Origin: Synechococcales cyanobacterium PMM_0003
GTDB taxonomy: Bacteria > Cyanobacteriota > Cyanobacteriia > Pseudanabaenales > Pseudanabaenaceae
Reading direction: 5' to 3'
NCBI GenBank assembly: GCA_949128015.1
Contig: CASBRC010000088.1
Location: forward strand, 1-14,781
Length of the DNA stretch: 14,781 nucleotides
A program made the translations under genes and the position numbers. Shown here piece after piece: positions 1-5,304 of this stretch (the first letter of the stretch is position 1; every line of letters starts with the position of its first letter). The notes beneath the pieces were generated by a model, which was not told the DNA's origin, ran no database searches, and saw only the letters and a list, made by a program, of their open reading frames with translations.

Positions 1-363
1 ATTCTTAACTATGGGCATACCGTCGGTCATGCGATCGAGTCAGTTACCAACTATCGCCTTTATAATCATGGAGAGGCTGTTGGTTTAGGCATGATTATTG
101 CTGGAGCGATCGCTGTCGATCTTGGTTTATGGTCTGAGGCGGATCAAGCTCAACAAGTAGGCTTGATTTCCAAAACCAAGTTGCCACAAACCTTACCTGC
201 GGATATCGATGTCAATGCGATCATCTCCTCACTATCTACTGATAAAAAAGTCGAAGCTGGGAGAGTGCGCTTCATTTTACCAACTGCGATCGGATCGGTA
301 ACCTTAAGCGATCGGGTAACCTCAGATATAGTTAACCAAAATTTACGAAAAATGTGCGCCTAA
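1..363 (+). CDS. aroB: 3-dehydroquinate synthase, C-terminal part (partial)
   Basis: AroB converts DAHP to 3-dehydroquinate, the second step of the shikimate pathway, in the cytosol with NAD and a divalent metal. The frame is open from base 1, so the 5' part (roughly two thirds of a protein of about 360 residues) lies outside the window; 120 codons and a TAA stop remain. The family signature [11 protein letters not shown] is at visible residues 3-13 and HGEAVGLGM at 23-31. These carry the histidines that bind the catalytic metal in characterised AroB enzymes. The C-terminal helical part looks complete. The next gene, infC, has its own promoter starting four bases after this stop, so the two are probably separate transcription units. 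An internal ATG at 91 is not the start, because the motifs upstream of it are conserved. Identification is secure. Confidence 0.97.
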   Translation: MLNYGHTVGHAIESVTNYRLYNHGEAVGLGMIIAGAIAVDLGLWSEADQAQQVGLISKTKLPQTLPADIDVNAIISSLSTDKKVEAGRVRFILPTAIGSVTLSDRVTSDIVNQNLRKMCA

Positions 364-366
364 TAC

Positions 367-395
367 TTGACACATGAAAGTCTAGTACTTACTAT
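367..395 (+). promoter_or_regulatory. Predicted sigma70-type promoter for infC
   Basis: TTGACA (367-372), a perfect -35 consensus, is followed after 17 bp by TACTAT (390-395), a 4/6 match to the -10 consensus. It sits just after the aroB stop and points at infC, predicting a start near 402 and a leader of about 140 nt. A weaker pair, TTGATT (449-454) and TATAGG (471-476) with a 16-bp spacer, lies downstream and could be a second start. Prediction from sequence only. Confidence 0.6.
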
Positions 396-541
396 ACGTA
401 AACGTTTATGTCAAGCAAAAAAACTGCTAAGCTTAGATATCCAAACACTTGATTTGCATATAGCGCTTAGTATAGGCGTATATTTGAAAACCATTAGTAA
501 TTTAAACCAATACCCCCAAGAGTCTAGACAACAGAGATTTC
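396..541 (+). promoter_or_regulatory. Long 5' leader of infC
   Basis: About 140 nt separate the predicted transcription start from the infC ATG. I see a short palindrome, CTAAGCTTAG (426-435), but no convincing terminator, anti-terminator or known riboswitch. infC leaders are regulatory in some bacteria (established knowledge); whether this one is cannot be told from sequence. A 60-codon frame from TTG 367 overlaps this leader; it begins on the -35 element and is not a credible gene. Confidence 0.3.
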
Positions 542-1066
542 ATGACTAAAAAGCCAATTAAAGACCTTCCCCAAATCAACGAACGCATCAGATATCCAAA
601 AATCCGAGTCATTGATATGGAGGGGGAGCAACTCGGCATCCTAACCCCCAAAGAAGCCTTGAAAATGGCTGAAGAAAAAGAGCTAGATCTTGTACTGGTC
701 AGTGATAAAGCCGATCCTCCAGTTTGTAGGATCATGGACTATGGCAAGTTCAAGTTTGAGCAAGAAAAGAAAGCCCGCGAAGCTCGTAAGAAGCAACATA
801 CTTCCGATGTTAAAGAAGTGAAAATGCGCTACAAGATTGAAGAGCATGACTATAAAGTGCGAATCAATCACGCTGAACGCTTCTTGAAAGAAGGAGATAA
901 AGTCAAGGCAACAGTCATGTTTCGCGGTCGTGAGATTCAGCACGTTGATCTTGCGGAAGTTTTATTAAATCGTATGGCTAGCGATCTAGAGTCTGTTGCT
1001 GAGATTCAGCAATATCCTAAGCGCGAAGGAAGGAACATCACTATGTTGATGGCTCCTAAAAAATAG
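542..1066 (+). CDS. infC: Translation initiation factor IF-3
   Basis: IF-3 binds the 30S subunit, keeps it apart from 50S and proofreads start-codon and initiator-tRNA selection. The 174 residues match the usual length. The N-terminal domain covers about residues 10-70 ([14 protein letters not shown], then [19 protein letters not shown]), a lysine-rich linker about 70-90, and the C-terminal domain about 90-174 with [11 protein letters not shown] at 122-132 and a final MLMAPKK. This gene starts at an ordinary ATG, unlike the AUU start known for E. coli infC, so that form of start-codon autoregulation is not apparent. The ribosome binding site is weak (AGAG about 6 nt upstream). Expression is probably from the promoter at 367-395, and transcription ends at the hairpin at 1082-1135. 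Confidence 0.98.
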   Translation: MTKKPIKDLPQINERIRYPKIRVIDMEGEQLGILTPKEALKMAEEKELDLVLVSDKADPPVCRIMDYGKFKFEQEKKAREARKKQHTSDVKEVKMRYKIEEHDYKVRINHAERFLKEGDKVKATVMFRGREIQHVDLAEVLLNRMASDLESVAEIQQYPKREGRNITMLMAPKK

Positions 1067-1081
1067 ACAAAAAGCATCGCA

Positions 1082-1135
1082 AAGTGCATGAAAAACTAAG
1101 GAGAGCAATGCTCTCCTTAGTTTTTTTATGCACTT
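1082..1135. terminator. Bidirectional terminator between infC and the lipoprotein gene
   Basis: An inner stem (1091-1105 with 1111-1125, nearly closed at the loop) is flanked by A5 on the left and T7 on the right, so it can act as a rho-independent terminator in both directions. An outer 8-bp stem, AAGTGCAT (1082-1089) with ATGCACTT (1128-1135), extends it. It serves the convergent pair infC (plus) and 1134-1970 (minus), and its outer arm runs into the minus-strand stop codon. Confidence 0.85.
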
Positions 1136-1970
1136 ATGGAGGCGAAAGCGTCATTGGCATGGTAGGCGGTTGAGGAGTTGTAGGAGCTGCGGCGGCGGCA
1201 GGTTGATCGGGATTAGAACCAACAACAGGAGCACCCACGGGACGTAACACTTCGACCCCATTTTGCTGCAAGACAACTATTGGTGGCTCAGCATTGGTAT
1301 CAATGCGCTTAACTAAGACTTTTCCGTTAGAAATCATTTGACCAGCTCTAACATAACGGGAAGTTGGCTCGCCAAAGGCATCGATAATTGCGTAGATTGT
1401 ACCTGAGACTTCGACTGTGCCTGTGATTTTTGTTCCTTCAGCAGCTTTAGTGTCAGGGGGTAAGACAACAACATTTGGACGGTTTGGTGTTCTGATAATT
1501 ACTGCTGCCCTTAGGTTCGGTGGTGCTTTTGGCTTTGCCAACAGAGTTTCTAATCTTGGTACTGGATTAATCACAGTACTAGTGAAAGGATCGCGAGATT
1601 GCCTAGAATCAACCCCAATTTTTTTCTCTAGCTCCTCCACCCTTGCTTGCTTATCAGTGATAGGAATAAGTTCCTGTGTTTTTTGCCCAGCCACAAATGG
1701 AGTGTTGAAAGTTGGAGCAGGCGTTGTAACTGCCTTTGGCTGAGTCGCAATAGGAGCTGTACCAGCCAGAGTTGGCAATGGCTGCCCTGATTCTGCGAGT
1801 CCTCTCATTTGTTCGCAATCTGTTCCAGATGCAAACATACCTGTTTTGATAATTCCTTGTCTAGTCTCTCGTGTCGTACTGATCGTACATTGGACTGGTG
1901 TACCCTCACCGCAAGCACTAAGGATTGTCGTAACGCTAAGAATCACGCCAGCTAGGTAATAAATACGCAT
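1134..1970 (-). CDS. Predicted lipoprotein with possible PilP/GspC-like periplasmic domain
   Basis: The product is a 278-residue exported protein of unproven function. Residues 1-20 form a lipoprotein signal peptide: MR, a hydrophobic stretch, then the lipobox LSAC with Cys20 as the lipidated residue. Residues 60-115 are rich in Pro, Thr, Ala and Gln, like a periplasmic tether. The motif RDPF (126-129) is followed by a proline-rich stretch and a compact beta-rich segment (about 185-245: GTIYAIIDAFGEPTSRYVRA, then VKRIDTNAEPPIVVLQQNGVE). That order resembles PilP and GspC proteins, which link inner-membrane and secretin parts of type IV pilus or type II secretion machines. The resemblance is by eye and the assignment tentative. 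The C-terminus is again Pro/Ala/Thr-rich. No pilus genes adjoin it. A ribosome binding site (GAGGAA on the minus strand) precedes the ATG, and a promoter lies at 2042-2070. Confidence 0.85.
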   Translation of the reverse strand: MRIYYLAGVILSVTTILSACGEGTPVQCTISTTRETRQGIIKTGMFASGTDCEQMRGLAESGQPLPTLAGTAPIATQPKAVTTPAPTFNTPFVAGQKTQELIPITDKQARVEELEKKIGVDSRQSRDPFTSTVINPVPRLETLLAKPKAPPNLRAAVIIRTPNRPNVVVLPPDTKAAEGTKITGTVEVSGTIYAIIDAFGEPTSRYVRAGQMISNGKVLVKRIDTNAEPPIVVLQQNGVEVLRPVGAPVVGSNPDQPAAAAAPTTPQPPTMPMTLSPP

Positions 1971-2041
1971 AAAAAGTTCCTCTGCTGCCTACTAGGTTTT
2001 CGGTACAGCGACATCCGAATTTTGTCGATTTTGACTGCAAG

Positions 2042-2070
2042 ATAATAAAGCATTATGGTCATTTTGGCAA
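2042..2070 (-). promoter_or_regulatory. Predicted sigma70-type promoter for the lipoprotein gene
   Basis: On the minus strand TTGCCA (complement of 2065-2070) is separated by exactly 17 bp from TATTAT (complement of 2042-2047). Each hexamer matches the consensus at 5 of 6 positions. It predicts a start near 2035 and a leader of about 65 nt to the ATG at 1970. Confidence 0.55.
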
Positions 2071-2109
2071 TCACTAAAAATGTATAGTGTCGTCAAATAT
2101 GTTGGGACT

Positions 2110-2164
2110 CAAACCCAAAAAGCTGTGGCGCACGCGCAGCGTGCGCCACAGCTTTTTGGGTTTG
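2110..2164. repeat. Long perfect palindrome, copy A of a dispersed hairpin family
   Basis: Arms 2110-2135 and 2139-2164 are perfect reverse complements (26 bp) around a 3-nt loop. The core reads AAAAAGCTGTGGCGCACGC. A near copy lies at 4757-4811, where one G-C pair is replaced by A-T on both arms. It sits between two divergent genes, 60 bp upstream of the DUF2301-like start, a position where a terminator is not expected. TTTGGGTT follows the right arm. Confidence 0.9.
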
Positions 2165-2223
2165 GGTTATTTATTACGTCCATCTACTTATACTTGTATT
2201 GATAGCCATTGGCGGAAAAATTT

Positions 2224-2871
2224 ATGGAAATTACATCTGAAGTCTATCAAGGTCAGTTTGGCGAGTTTTCGATTACTAAAAGCGATCGCATTAGCGTAAT
2301 TATTTACCGCAGTGCTTTGGCGATCGCCGCGCTATGTTTTAGCGTGGGAGCTTTGTTAGTACTGTTACAGCCAAATAATCCTGAAATTGTAAATTGGTTG
2401 ACTTGGCTGTATATCGGGTTTTCAGTTGGTTTAGGTGTAGCACTTTGGACGATTCATATTTATATGGAGTTGCTGCATCGGGTTTTGCAAAGTTTTTGGG
2501 TGGTTGGTGCGATCGCAGCAGTAGGGGTTGCACTTTATTTTCCAGAGCCATTTGCGATCGCAATTTACGATCATCCGATCGCACTTTTTGGCGTAGGGTT
2601 CAGCTTTGCTGCACTTACAGGAATTTTCTTTAAAGAAACTTTTTGTTTTAATCGCTTTGAAACTAAGTTTTTAGTGCCTTTGTTACCAGTTCTAATTCTT
2701 GGTCATTTGGTGAATATTTTACCGATCGCGATCGAGAGAGGCTTATTAGGTGCATGGGCGGTATTATTTCTGATCTTTGCATTTCGTAAGGCAACACAGG
2801 AAATCCCCTCAGACATTGGCGACAAGTCAGTTTTTGCATACCTTAAATCACAAAAGCAACAACCAGTGTAA
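2224..2871 (+). CDS. Cyanobacterial integral membrane protein, DUF2301-like
   Basis: I recognise the sequence as similar to the uncharacterised cyanobacterial DUF2301 family; no biochemical role is known to me. Starting at ATG 2224 gives 215 residues beginning MEITSEVYQGQFGEF. A TTG 15 bases upstream (2209) could add five residues, but the ATG has the better context (GCGGA upstream) and fits the family start as I recall it. About six hydrophobic segments are visible after a short cytosolic-type N-terminus, with conserved-looking stretches TIHIYMELLHRVLQ, FAALTGIFFKETFCFNRFE and the C-terminal IPSDIGDKSVFAYLK. The methyltransferase at 2878 starts 6 bp after its stop, so the two are almost certainly co-transcribed. 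Several GCGATCGC octamers lie within the gene, arguing that it is native to this genome. Confidence 0.85.
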   Translation: MEITSEVYQGQFGEFSITKSDRISVIIYRSALAIAALCFSVGALLVLLQPNNPEIVNWLTWLYIGFSVGLGVALWTIHIYMELLHRVLQSFWVVGAIAAVGVALYFPEPFAIAIYDHPIALFGVGFSFAALTGIFFKETFCFNRFETKFLVPLLPVLILGHLVNILPIAIERGLLGAWAVLFLIFAFRKATQEIPSDIGDKSVFAYLKSQKQQPV

Positions 2872-2877
2872 TTTGAC

Positions 2878-3573
2878 ATGACTAAAGCTTTTACTTCTCA
2901 GGCTGATGACTGGACAGATGCGATCGCAATAGTGCAGAAGCGCTACGATCGCGAATATCGCAATGAGGCTTTTGATCTGCCTGAAGAGGTTGAGTCGATG
3001 CCATTGTTTCGCGAATGGGTCAGCCATACGCTGTCTAGCAAAATTGCTTCACCATTTTGGGAATTAGCACAATTTCAAAAAAATCAACGCTGCTTGGATA
3101 TTGGCTGCGGGGTCAGCTTTTTAATTTATCCTTGGCGTGACTGGGAAGTATTTTTTTATGGTCAAGAAATTAGCTTTGTTGCTAAAGAAGCGCTTAATTC
3201 GAGGGGTTCGCAGCTAAACTCAAAATTGTTTAAAGGTGTACAGCATGGGGCGGCGCACCAGTTAAATTACGAAAATGAGACTTTCGATCGTGTGATTGCC
3301 ACTGGTTTTAGTTGTTATTACCCAATTGAATATTGGAAATTAGTTTTGCGAGAAGCAAAGCGGGTATTAAAGCCAAATGGAGTATTAATTTTTGATGCGA
3401 TCGCACCAGATTTAGAATTTGCCGAAAATTGGGCGATTTTAGAAACCTATTTAGGCTCAGAGGTATTTCTAACGCCGCTTAGTGAAGTTACTGAGCTTGT
3501 GCAATCGATGGGCGGCAAAATTACGGCTAAAAAAGATGGGTTGCTATTTTGTATGTATCGCGTTCAGTGGTAG
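2878..3573 (+). CDS. Class I SAM-dependent methyltransferase
   Basis: The product is 231 residues. The Rossmann-fold SAM-binding motif I is seen as CLDIGCGVSFLIYPW (residues 72-86). A motif II-like acidic turn follows (FYGQEIS), then NYENETFDRVIATG as the post-motif segment and EAKRVLKPNGVLIFDAIAP, the usual methyltransferase helix and strand after the active site. The methyl acceptor cannot be deduced. The N-terminal 60 residues (with DREYRNEAFDLPEEVESMPLF) look family-specific. It follows the DUF2301-like gene by 6 bp with no recognisable ribosome binding site of its own, suggesting translational coupling and a shared pathway, though that is inference. A hairpin begins two bases after its stop. 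Confidence 0.85.
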   Translation: MTKAFTSQADDWTDAIAIVQKRYDREYRNEAFDLPEEVESMPLFREWVSHTLSSKIASPFWELAQFQKNQRCLDIGCGVSFLIYPWRDWEVFFYGQEISFVAKEALNSRGSQLNSKLFKGVQHGAAHQLNYENETFDRVIATGFSCYYPIEYWKLVLREAKRVLKPNGVLIFDAIAPDLEFAENWAILETYLGSEVFLTPLSEVTELVQSMGGKITAKKDGLLFCMYRVQW

Positions 3574-3574
3574 C

Positions 3575-3609
3575 TTTTTGAGAGGGATGCAAAACATCCT
3601 TCTCAAAAA
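3575..3609 (+). other. Hairpin after the methyltransferase gene
   Basis: TTTTTGAGAGGGATG (3575-3589) pairs with 3595-3609 over 15 bp with one G-U pair (3584 with 3600) around CAAAA. The base of the stem is T5 on the left and A on the right, so no U tract follows it on either strand. It is therefore not a textbook terminator; it may attenuate, process or stabilise the transcript between the methyltransferase and the small gene at 3627. Confidence 0.6.
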
Positions 3610-3626
3610 ATATTTGGTTTTAATTT

Positions 3627-3914
3627 ATGTTTGATAATTCTTTAACAACGGGTGCTGATGCGATTGATGTTGCGATCGCGCAAGGAATTGACTTTGATGG
3701 CACACCGATCGCTCCTAAAAAGCTTGATCTCTATACCAGCGTTATGGCTCTCGAAGCAGGTCGTCAACGCAGTGGTGTAACTAATACGATGCGATCGCGA
3801 ATTGTCCGTATTGGCGCAAAACACATCCCTCAAGCTGAACTCAATCAAAAATTGTTAGATGCAGGCTTTGCCCCACTTAAAGACAAAGATATTGCCTATT
3901 TTTATAACAAATAA
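3627..3914 (+). CDS. Small conserved-looking cyanobacterial protein, function unknown
   Basis: The 95-residue product is soluble, with no signal peptide or membrane segment. It is balanced in composition, codes across two GCGATCGC sites and has a well-spaced ATG start, which argues for a real gene. Recognisable stretches are DAIDVAIAQGIDFDGTPI (about 11-28), MALEAGRQRSGVTNTMRSRI (about 40-59) and a basic, helix-like C-terminal half ending DKDIAYFYNK. It may belong to one of the small cyanobacteria-restricted DUF families (DUF4090 comes to mind, unverified). I do not assign a function. No clear ribosome binding site is seen (TTTTAATTT precedes the ATG). It follows the methyltransferase by 53 bp with a hairpin between, so it may be the last gene of that operon or a separate unit. 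Confidence 0.75.
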   Translation: MFDNSLTTGADAIDVAIAQGIDFDGTPIAPKKLDLYTSVMALEAGRQRSGVTNTMRSRIVRIGAKHIPQAELNQKLLDAGFAPLKDKDIAYFYNK

Positions 3915-3945
3915 TAAAAAACCTCACCTCTAGCATCTGTCCTTT

Positions 3946-4115
3946 GAACTACCGTGTACACACAAGTCACCAAGAACTAAAGTTCTTGGCTGAAAGCTCA
4001 AGTCAGTTGAAACTGACTGAAGAGGATTAACCCGTTTCAACGGGTTTTAGCTTTTAGCCCGCAATTTATTGCAGGGTTTTTATGATGATTTGGACTCGTG
4101 TATACACCGTAGCTC
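3946..4115. repeat. Composite hairpin element bounded by 23-bp inverted repeats (MITE-like)
   Basis: The ends 3946-3968 and 4093-4115 are inverted repeats matching at 19 of 23 positions. Inside, in order, are four short hairpins: CCAAGAACT / AGTTCTTGG (3970-3989), AGTCAGTT / AACTGACT (4001-4018), AACCCGTT / AACGGGTT (4029-4046) and CCCGCAAT / ATTGCAGGG (4058-4076, one bulged A) followed by T5. The compact series of hairpins with matching ends and no protein looks like a non-autonomous mobile repeat or a structured RNA. Hairpin strings of this style are common between genes in filamentous cyanobacteria (general recollection). I cannot name the family. Confidence 0.6.
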
Positions 4116-4154
4116 CTTTCAAAGTAGAGATGAAGAGATCTACAGCTTTTTGGC

Positions 4155-4180
4155 GTATGCCCACAACTTCGTGGGCATAC
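4155..4180. repeat. Perfect 10-bp hairpin
   Basis: GTATGCCCAC (4155-4164) and GTGGGCATAC (4171-4180) are exact reverse complements around AACTTC. An outer GCGTAT (4153-4158) / ATACGC (4187-4192) pairing is an alternative. No T tract follows. It lies 28 bp before the transpeptidase start and could be part of its leader or another short repeat. Confidence 0.55.
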
Positions 4181-4207
4181 TTAGTGATACGCAAACTTGC
4201 AATCAAC

Positions 4208-4717
4208 ATGGTTAAGTATCGGCAAACTATATCTAGCGTTTTTGTTACCGCTTCTTTACTAGCGGGATTTTGCGGCTGGATTAATTTAATCAATTTAGAT
4301 GGGGCGATCGCCCAAAATTCATCTCGTACTGTTCGCAATCAAGATATTCAGCGCCTAAAGCGATCAGGGCAACGCTGGATCGAGATCAATCGCCGCAATC
4401 AAACAATAACTGCATGGCAAGGTAATCGACCACTGTATACAGTTCTAGTATCTACTGGTAAAAGTACTACGCCAACGCCTACAGGAATTTTTAACATTCA
4501 GACTAAATATCCTACCGCTAGAATGCAGGGTGAGGACTATAACGTACCTGATGTACCTCATGTGATGTACTACAGTGGCAACTACGCTATTCATGGGGCA
4601 TATTGGCATCGTAGCTTTGGGACTCCGATCAGTCATGGCTGTACGAATGTTGCGCCAGATCATGCTGCTTGGCTTTATAAATGGGCTTCTGTGGGTACAC
4701 CTGTGGTTGTTCGATAG
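4208..4717 (+). CDS. Exported L,D-transpeptidase (YkuD domain)
   Basis: Enzymes of this family form 3-3 crosslinks in peptidoglycan or attach proteins to it, using a catalytic cysteine in the periplasm. From ATG 4208 the protein has 169 residues. Residues 1-35 are a signal peptide (MVKYRQ, hydrophobic core, cleavage likely after AIA at 33-35). The YkuD domain spans about 56-169: RWIEINRRNQTITAWQG, VSTGKSTTPTPTGIF, then the active-site motif IHGAYWHRSFGTPISHGCTN with His129, His143 and nucleophile Cys145. The frame stays open upstream to ATG 4082, but those 42 codons come from intergenic repeats and would bury the signal peptide, so I prefer 4208. No clear ribosome binding site is visible. The substrate is inferred from the family only. 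Confidence 0.92.
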   Translation: MVKYRQTISSVFVTASLLAGFCGWINLINLDGAIAQNSSRTVRNQDIQRLKRSGQRWIEINRRNQTITAWQGNRPLYTVLVSTGKSTTPTPTGIFNIQTKYPTARMQGEDYNVPDVPHVMYYSGNYAIHGAYWHRSFGTPISHGCTNVAPDHAAWLYKWASVGTPVVVR

Positions 4718-4756
4718 TAAAAGAGATTGCTTTAAGTAGGTGGGCAAAAAAACCTT

Positions 4757-4811
4757 AAAAACCAAAAAGCTGTAGCGCACGCTGCGCGTGCGCTACAGCT
4801 TTTTGGTTTTT
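4757..4811. repeat. Long perfect palindrome, copy B of the dispersed hairpin family
   Basis: Arms 4757-4782 and 4786-4811 are perfect reverse complements (26 bp) around TGC. The core reads CCAAAAAGCTGTAGCGCACGC, the same as copy A at 2110-2164 except A for G (4774) with the matching T for C on the other arm. It lies between the L,D-transpeptidase stop and psaE. As in copy A, TGGGTTT follows the right arm. It could double as a terminator for the transpeptidase gene, since the right arm contains T5. Confidence 0.9.
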
Positions 4812-4967
4812 GGGTTTAATTATGATTGCCTACTGAGATCTAGTTTTGCTAAATAAAACTTAACGGGCTAGAAATAGACAGAGGCGATCGCCTCACAGTA
4901 ACCTAGAGACGGTATCTGTAATCATTTTATTTTTCACATTACAGTCTTTAGGAATAAGGATAAAACT
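4812..4967 (+). promoter_or_regulatory. psaE upstream region
   Basis: The leader contains a 14-bp palindrome GAGGCGATCGCCTC (4881-4894, an extended HIP1 site) and a dyad CTGTAAT (4916-4922) / ATTACAG (4938-4944). An AAGGA ribosome binding site (4956-4960) sits 7 nt before the psaE ATG. I cannot pick out a convincing -35/-10 pair. psaE is light-regulated in other cyanobacteria, and the dyad is a candidate regulatory element by position only. Confidence 0.4.
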
Positions 4968-5159
4968 ATGGCAGTTGCACGTGGTTCTAAGGTTCGTGTT
5001 TTGCGTAAAGAGTCTTATTGGTATCGCGAAGTCGGTACTGTGGCTTCTGTTGACAAGAGCGGCATCATTTATCCAGTGATCGTTCGTTTTGACAGCGTAA
5101 ACTACTCCAACATCGCAACCAATAACTTTGCGATCGATGAAGTTGAAGAAGTCGCCTAG
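4968..5159 (+). CDS. psaE: Photosystem I reaction centre subunit IV (PsaE)
   Basis: PsaE is a small peripheral protein on the stromal/cytoplasmic face of photosystem I that helps dock ferredoxin and supports cyclic electron flow. The 63 residues form the SH3-like fold typical of the family: [21 protein letters not shown] at the N-terminus, then [25 protein letters not shown]. Length is at the short end of the usual range, because the C-terminus stops soon after VEEVA. A clear AAGGA ribosome binding site 7 nt upstream fixes the ATG. A strong intrinsic terminator follows at 5184-5214. The next gene is mutM; psaE-mutM adjacency is known from other cyanobacteria (my recollection), which would link repair of oxidised DNA with photosynthesis. 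The terminator and palindrome in between suggest at least partial uncoupling here. Confidence 0.98.
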   Translation: MAVARGSKVRVLRKESYWYREVGTVASVDKSGIIYPVIVRFDSVNYSNIATNNFAIDEVEEVA

Positions 5160-5183
5160 ATTCTTCTAACTCAAAACCAAAAA

Positions 5184-5214
5184 ATGAAAAAGGTCGCGAA
5201 GCGACCTTTTTCAT
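5184..5214 (+). terminator. Intrinsic terminator of psaE
   Basis: ATGAAAAAGGTCGC (5184-5197) pairs perfectly with 5201-5214 around GAA, giving a 14-bp stem whose right side contains T5. It is 24 bp after the psaE stop. Confidence 0.85.
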
Positions 5215-5215
5215 T

Positions 5216-5266
5216 AAGCCCAAAAGAGAGTTATAGCGCTTCGCGCTGTAACTCTCTTTTGGGCTT
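5216..5266. repeat. Long palindrome between psaE and mutM
   Basis: Arms 5216-5239 and 5243-5266 pair over 24 bp around TTC with one T-G wobble (5234 with 5248). The arms start AAGCCCAAAAGAGAG and end TTATAGCGC. Like copies A and B it has CCCAAAA/TTTTGGG outer tips and a GCGC-type crown, but different middle sequence. It follows the psaE terminator by one base and ends 38 bp before mutM, so it may be a structural relative of the same repeat class. Confidence 0.85.
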
Positions 5267-5304
5267 TAATATAGTATGAGAATTAGCGTAAAGCGTTATA
5301 CATA

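Larger units (their letters stand above)
3915..4207. other. Repeat-rich intergenic region upstream of the L,D-transpeptidase
   Basis: These 293 bp hold no credible gene. They contain an inverted-repeat-bounded hairpin cluster (3946-4115), a 14-bp fragment (4140-4153, CTACAGCTTTTTGG) identical to part of the right arm of the palindrome at 4757-4811, and a separate perfect 10-bp hairpin at 4155-4180 (GTATGCCCAC / GTGGGCATAC). A frame in phase with the transpeptidase runs back to ATG 4082 through these repeats, but it encodes only repeat-derived sequence. Confidence 0.7.

Noticed and set aside
367..549. 60-codon frame between aroB and infC
   Set aside because: It starts with the TTG of a -35 element, overlaps the infC start and has no recognisable protein features; it is leader sequence.
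1417..1743. 108-codon plus-strand frame inside the lipoprotein gene
   Set aside because: It is antisense to a well-supported gene with a signal peptide, ribosome binding site and promoter.
3946..4115. CRISPR array from the run of short repeats
   Set aside because: The repeats are hairpins of different sequence with no constant direct repeat or regular spacers.
4082..4207. ATG 4082 as the L,D-transpeptidase start
   Set aside because: The added 42 codons are repeat sequence and precede a clear signal peptide that begins at 4208.
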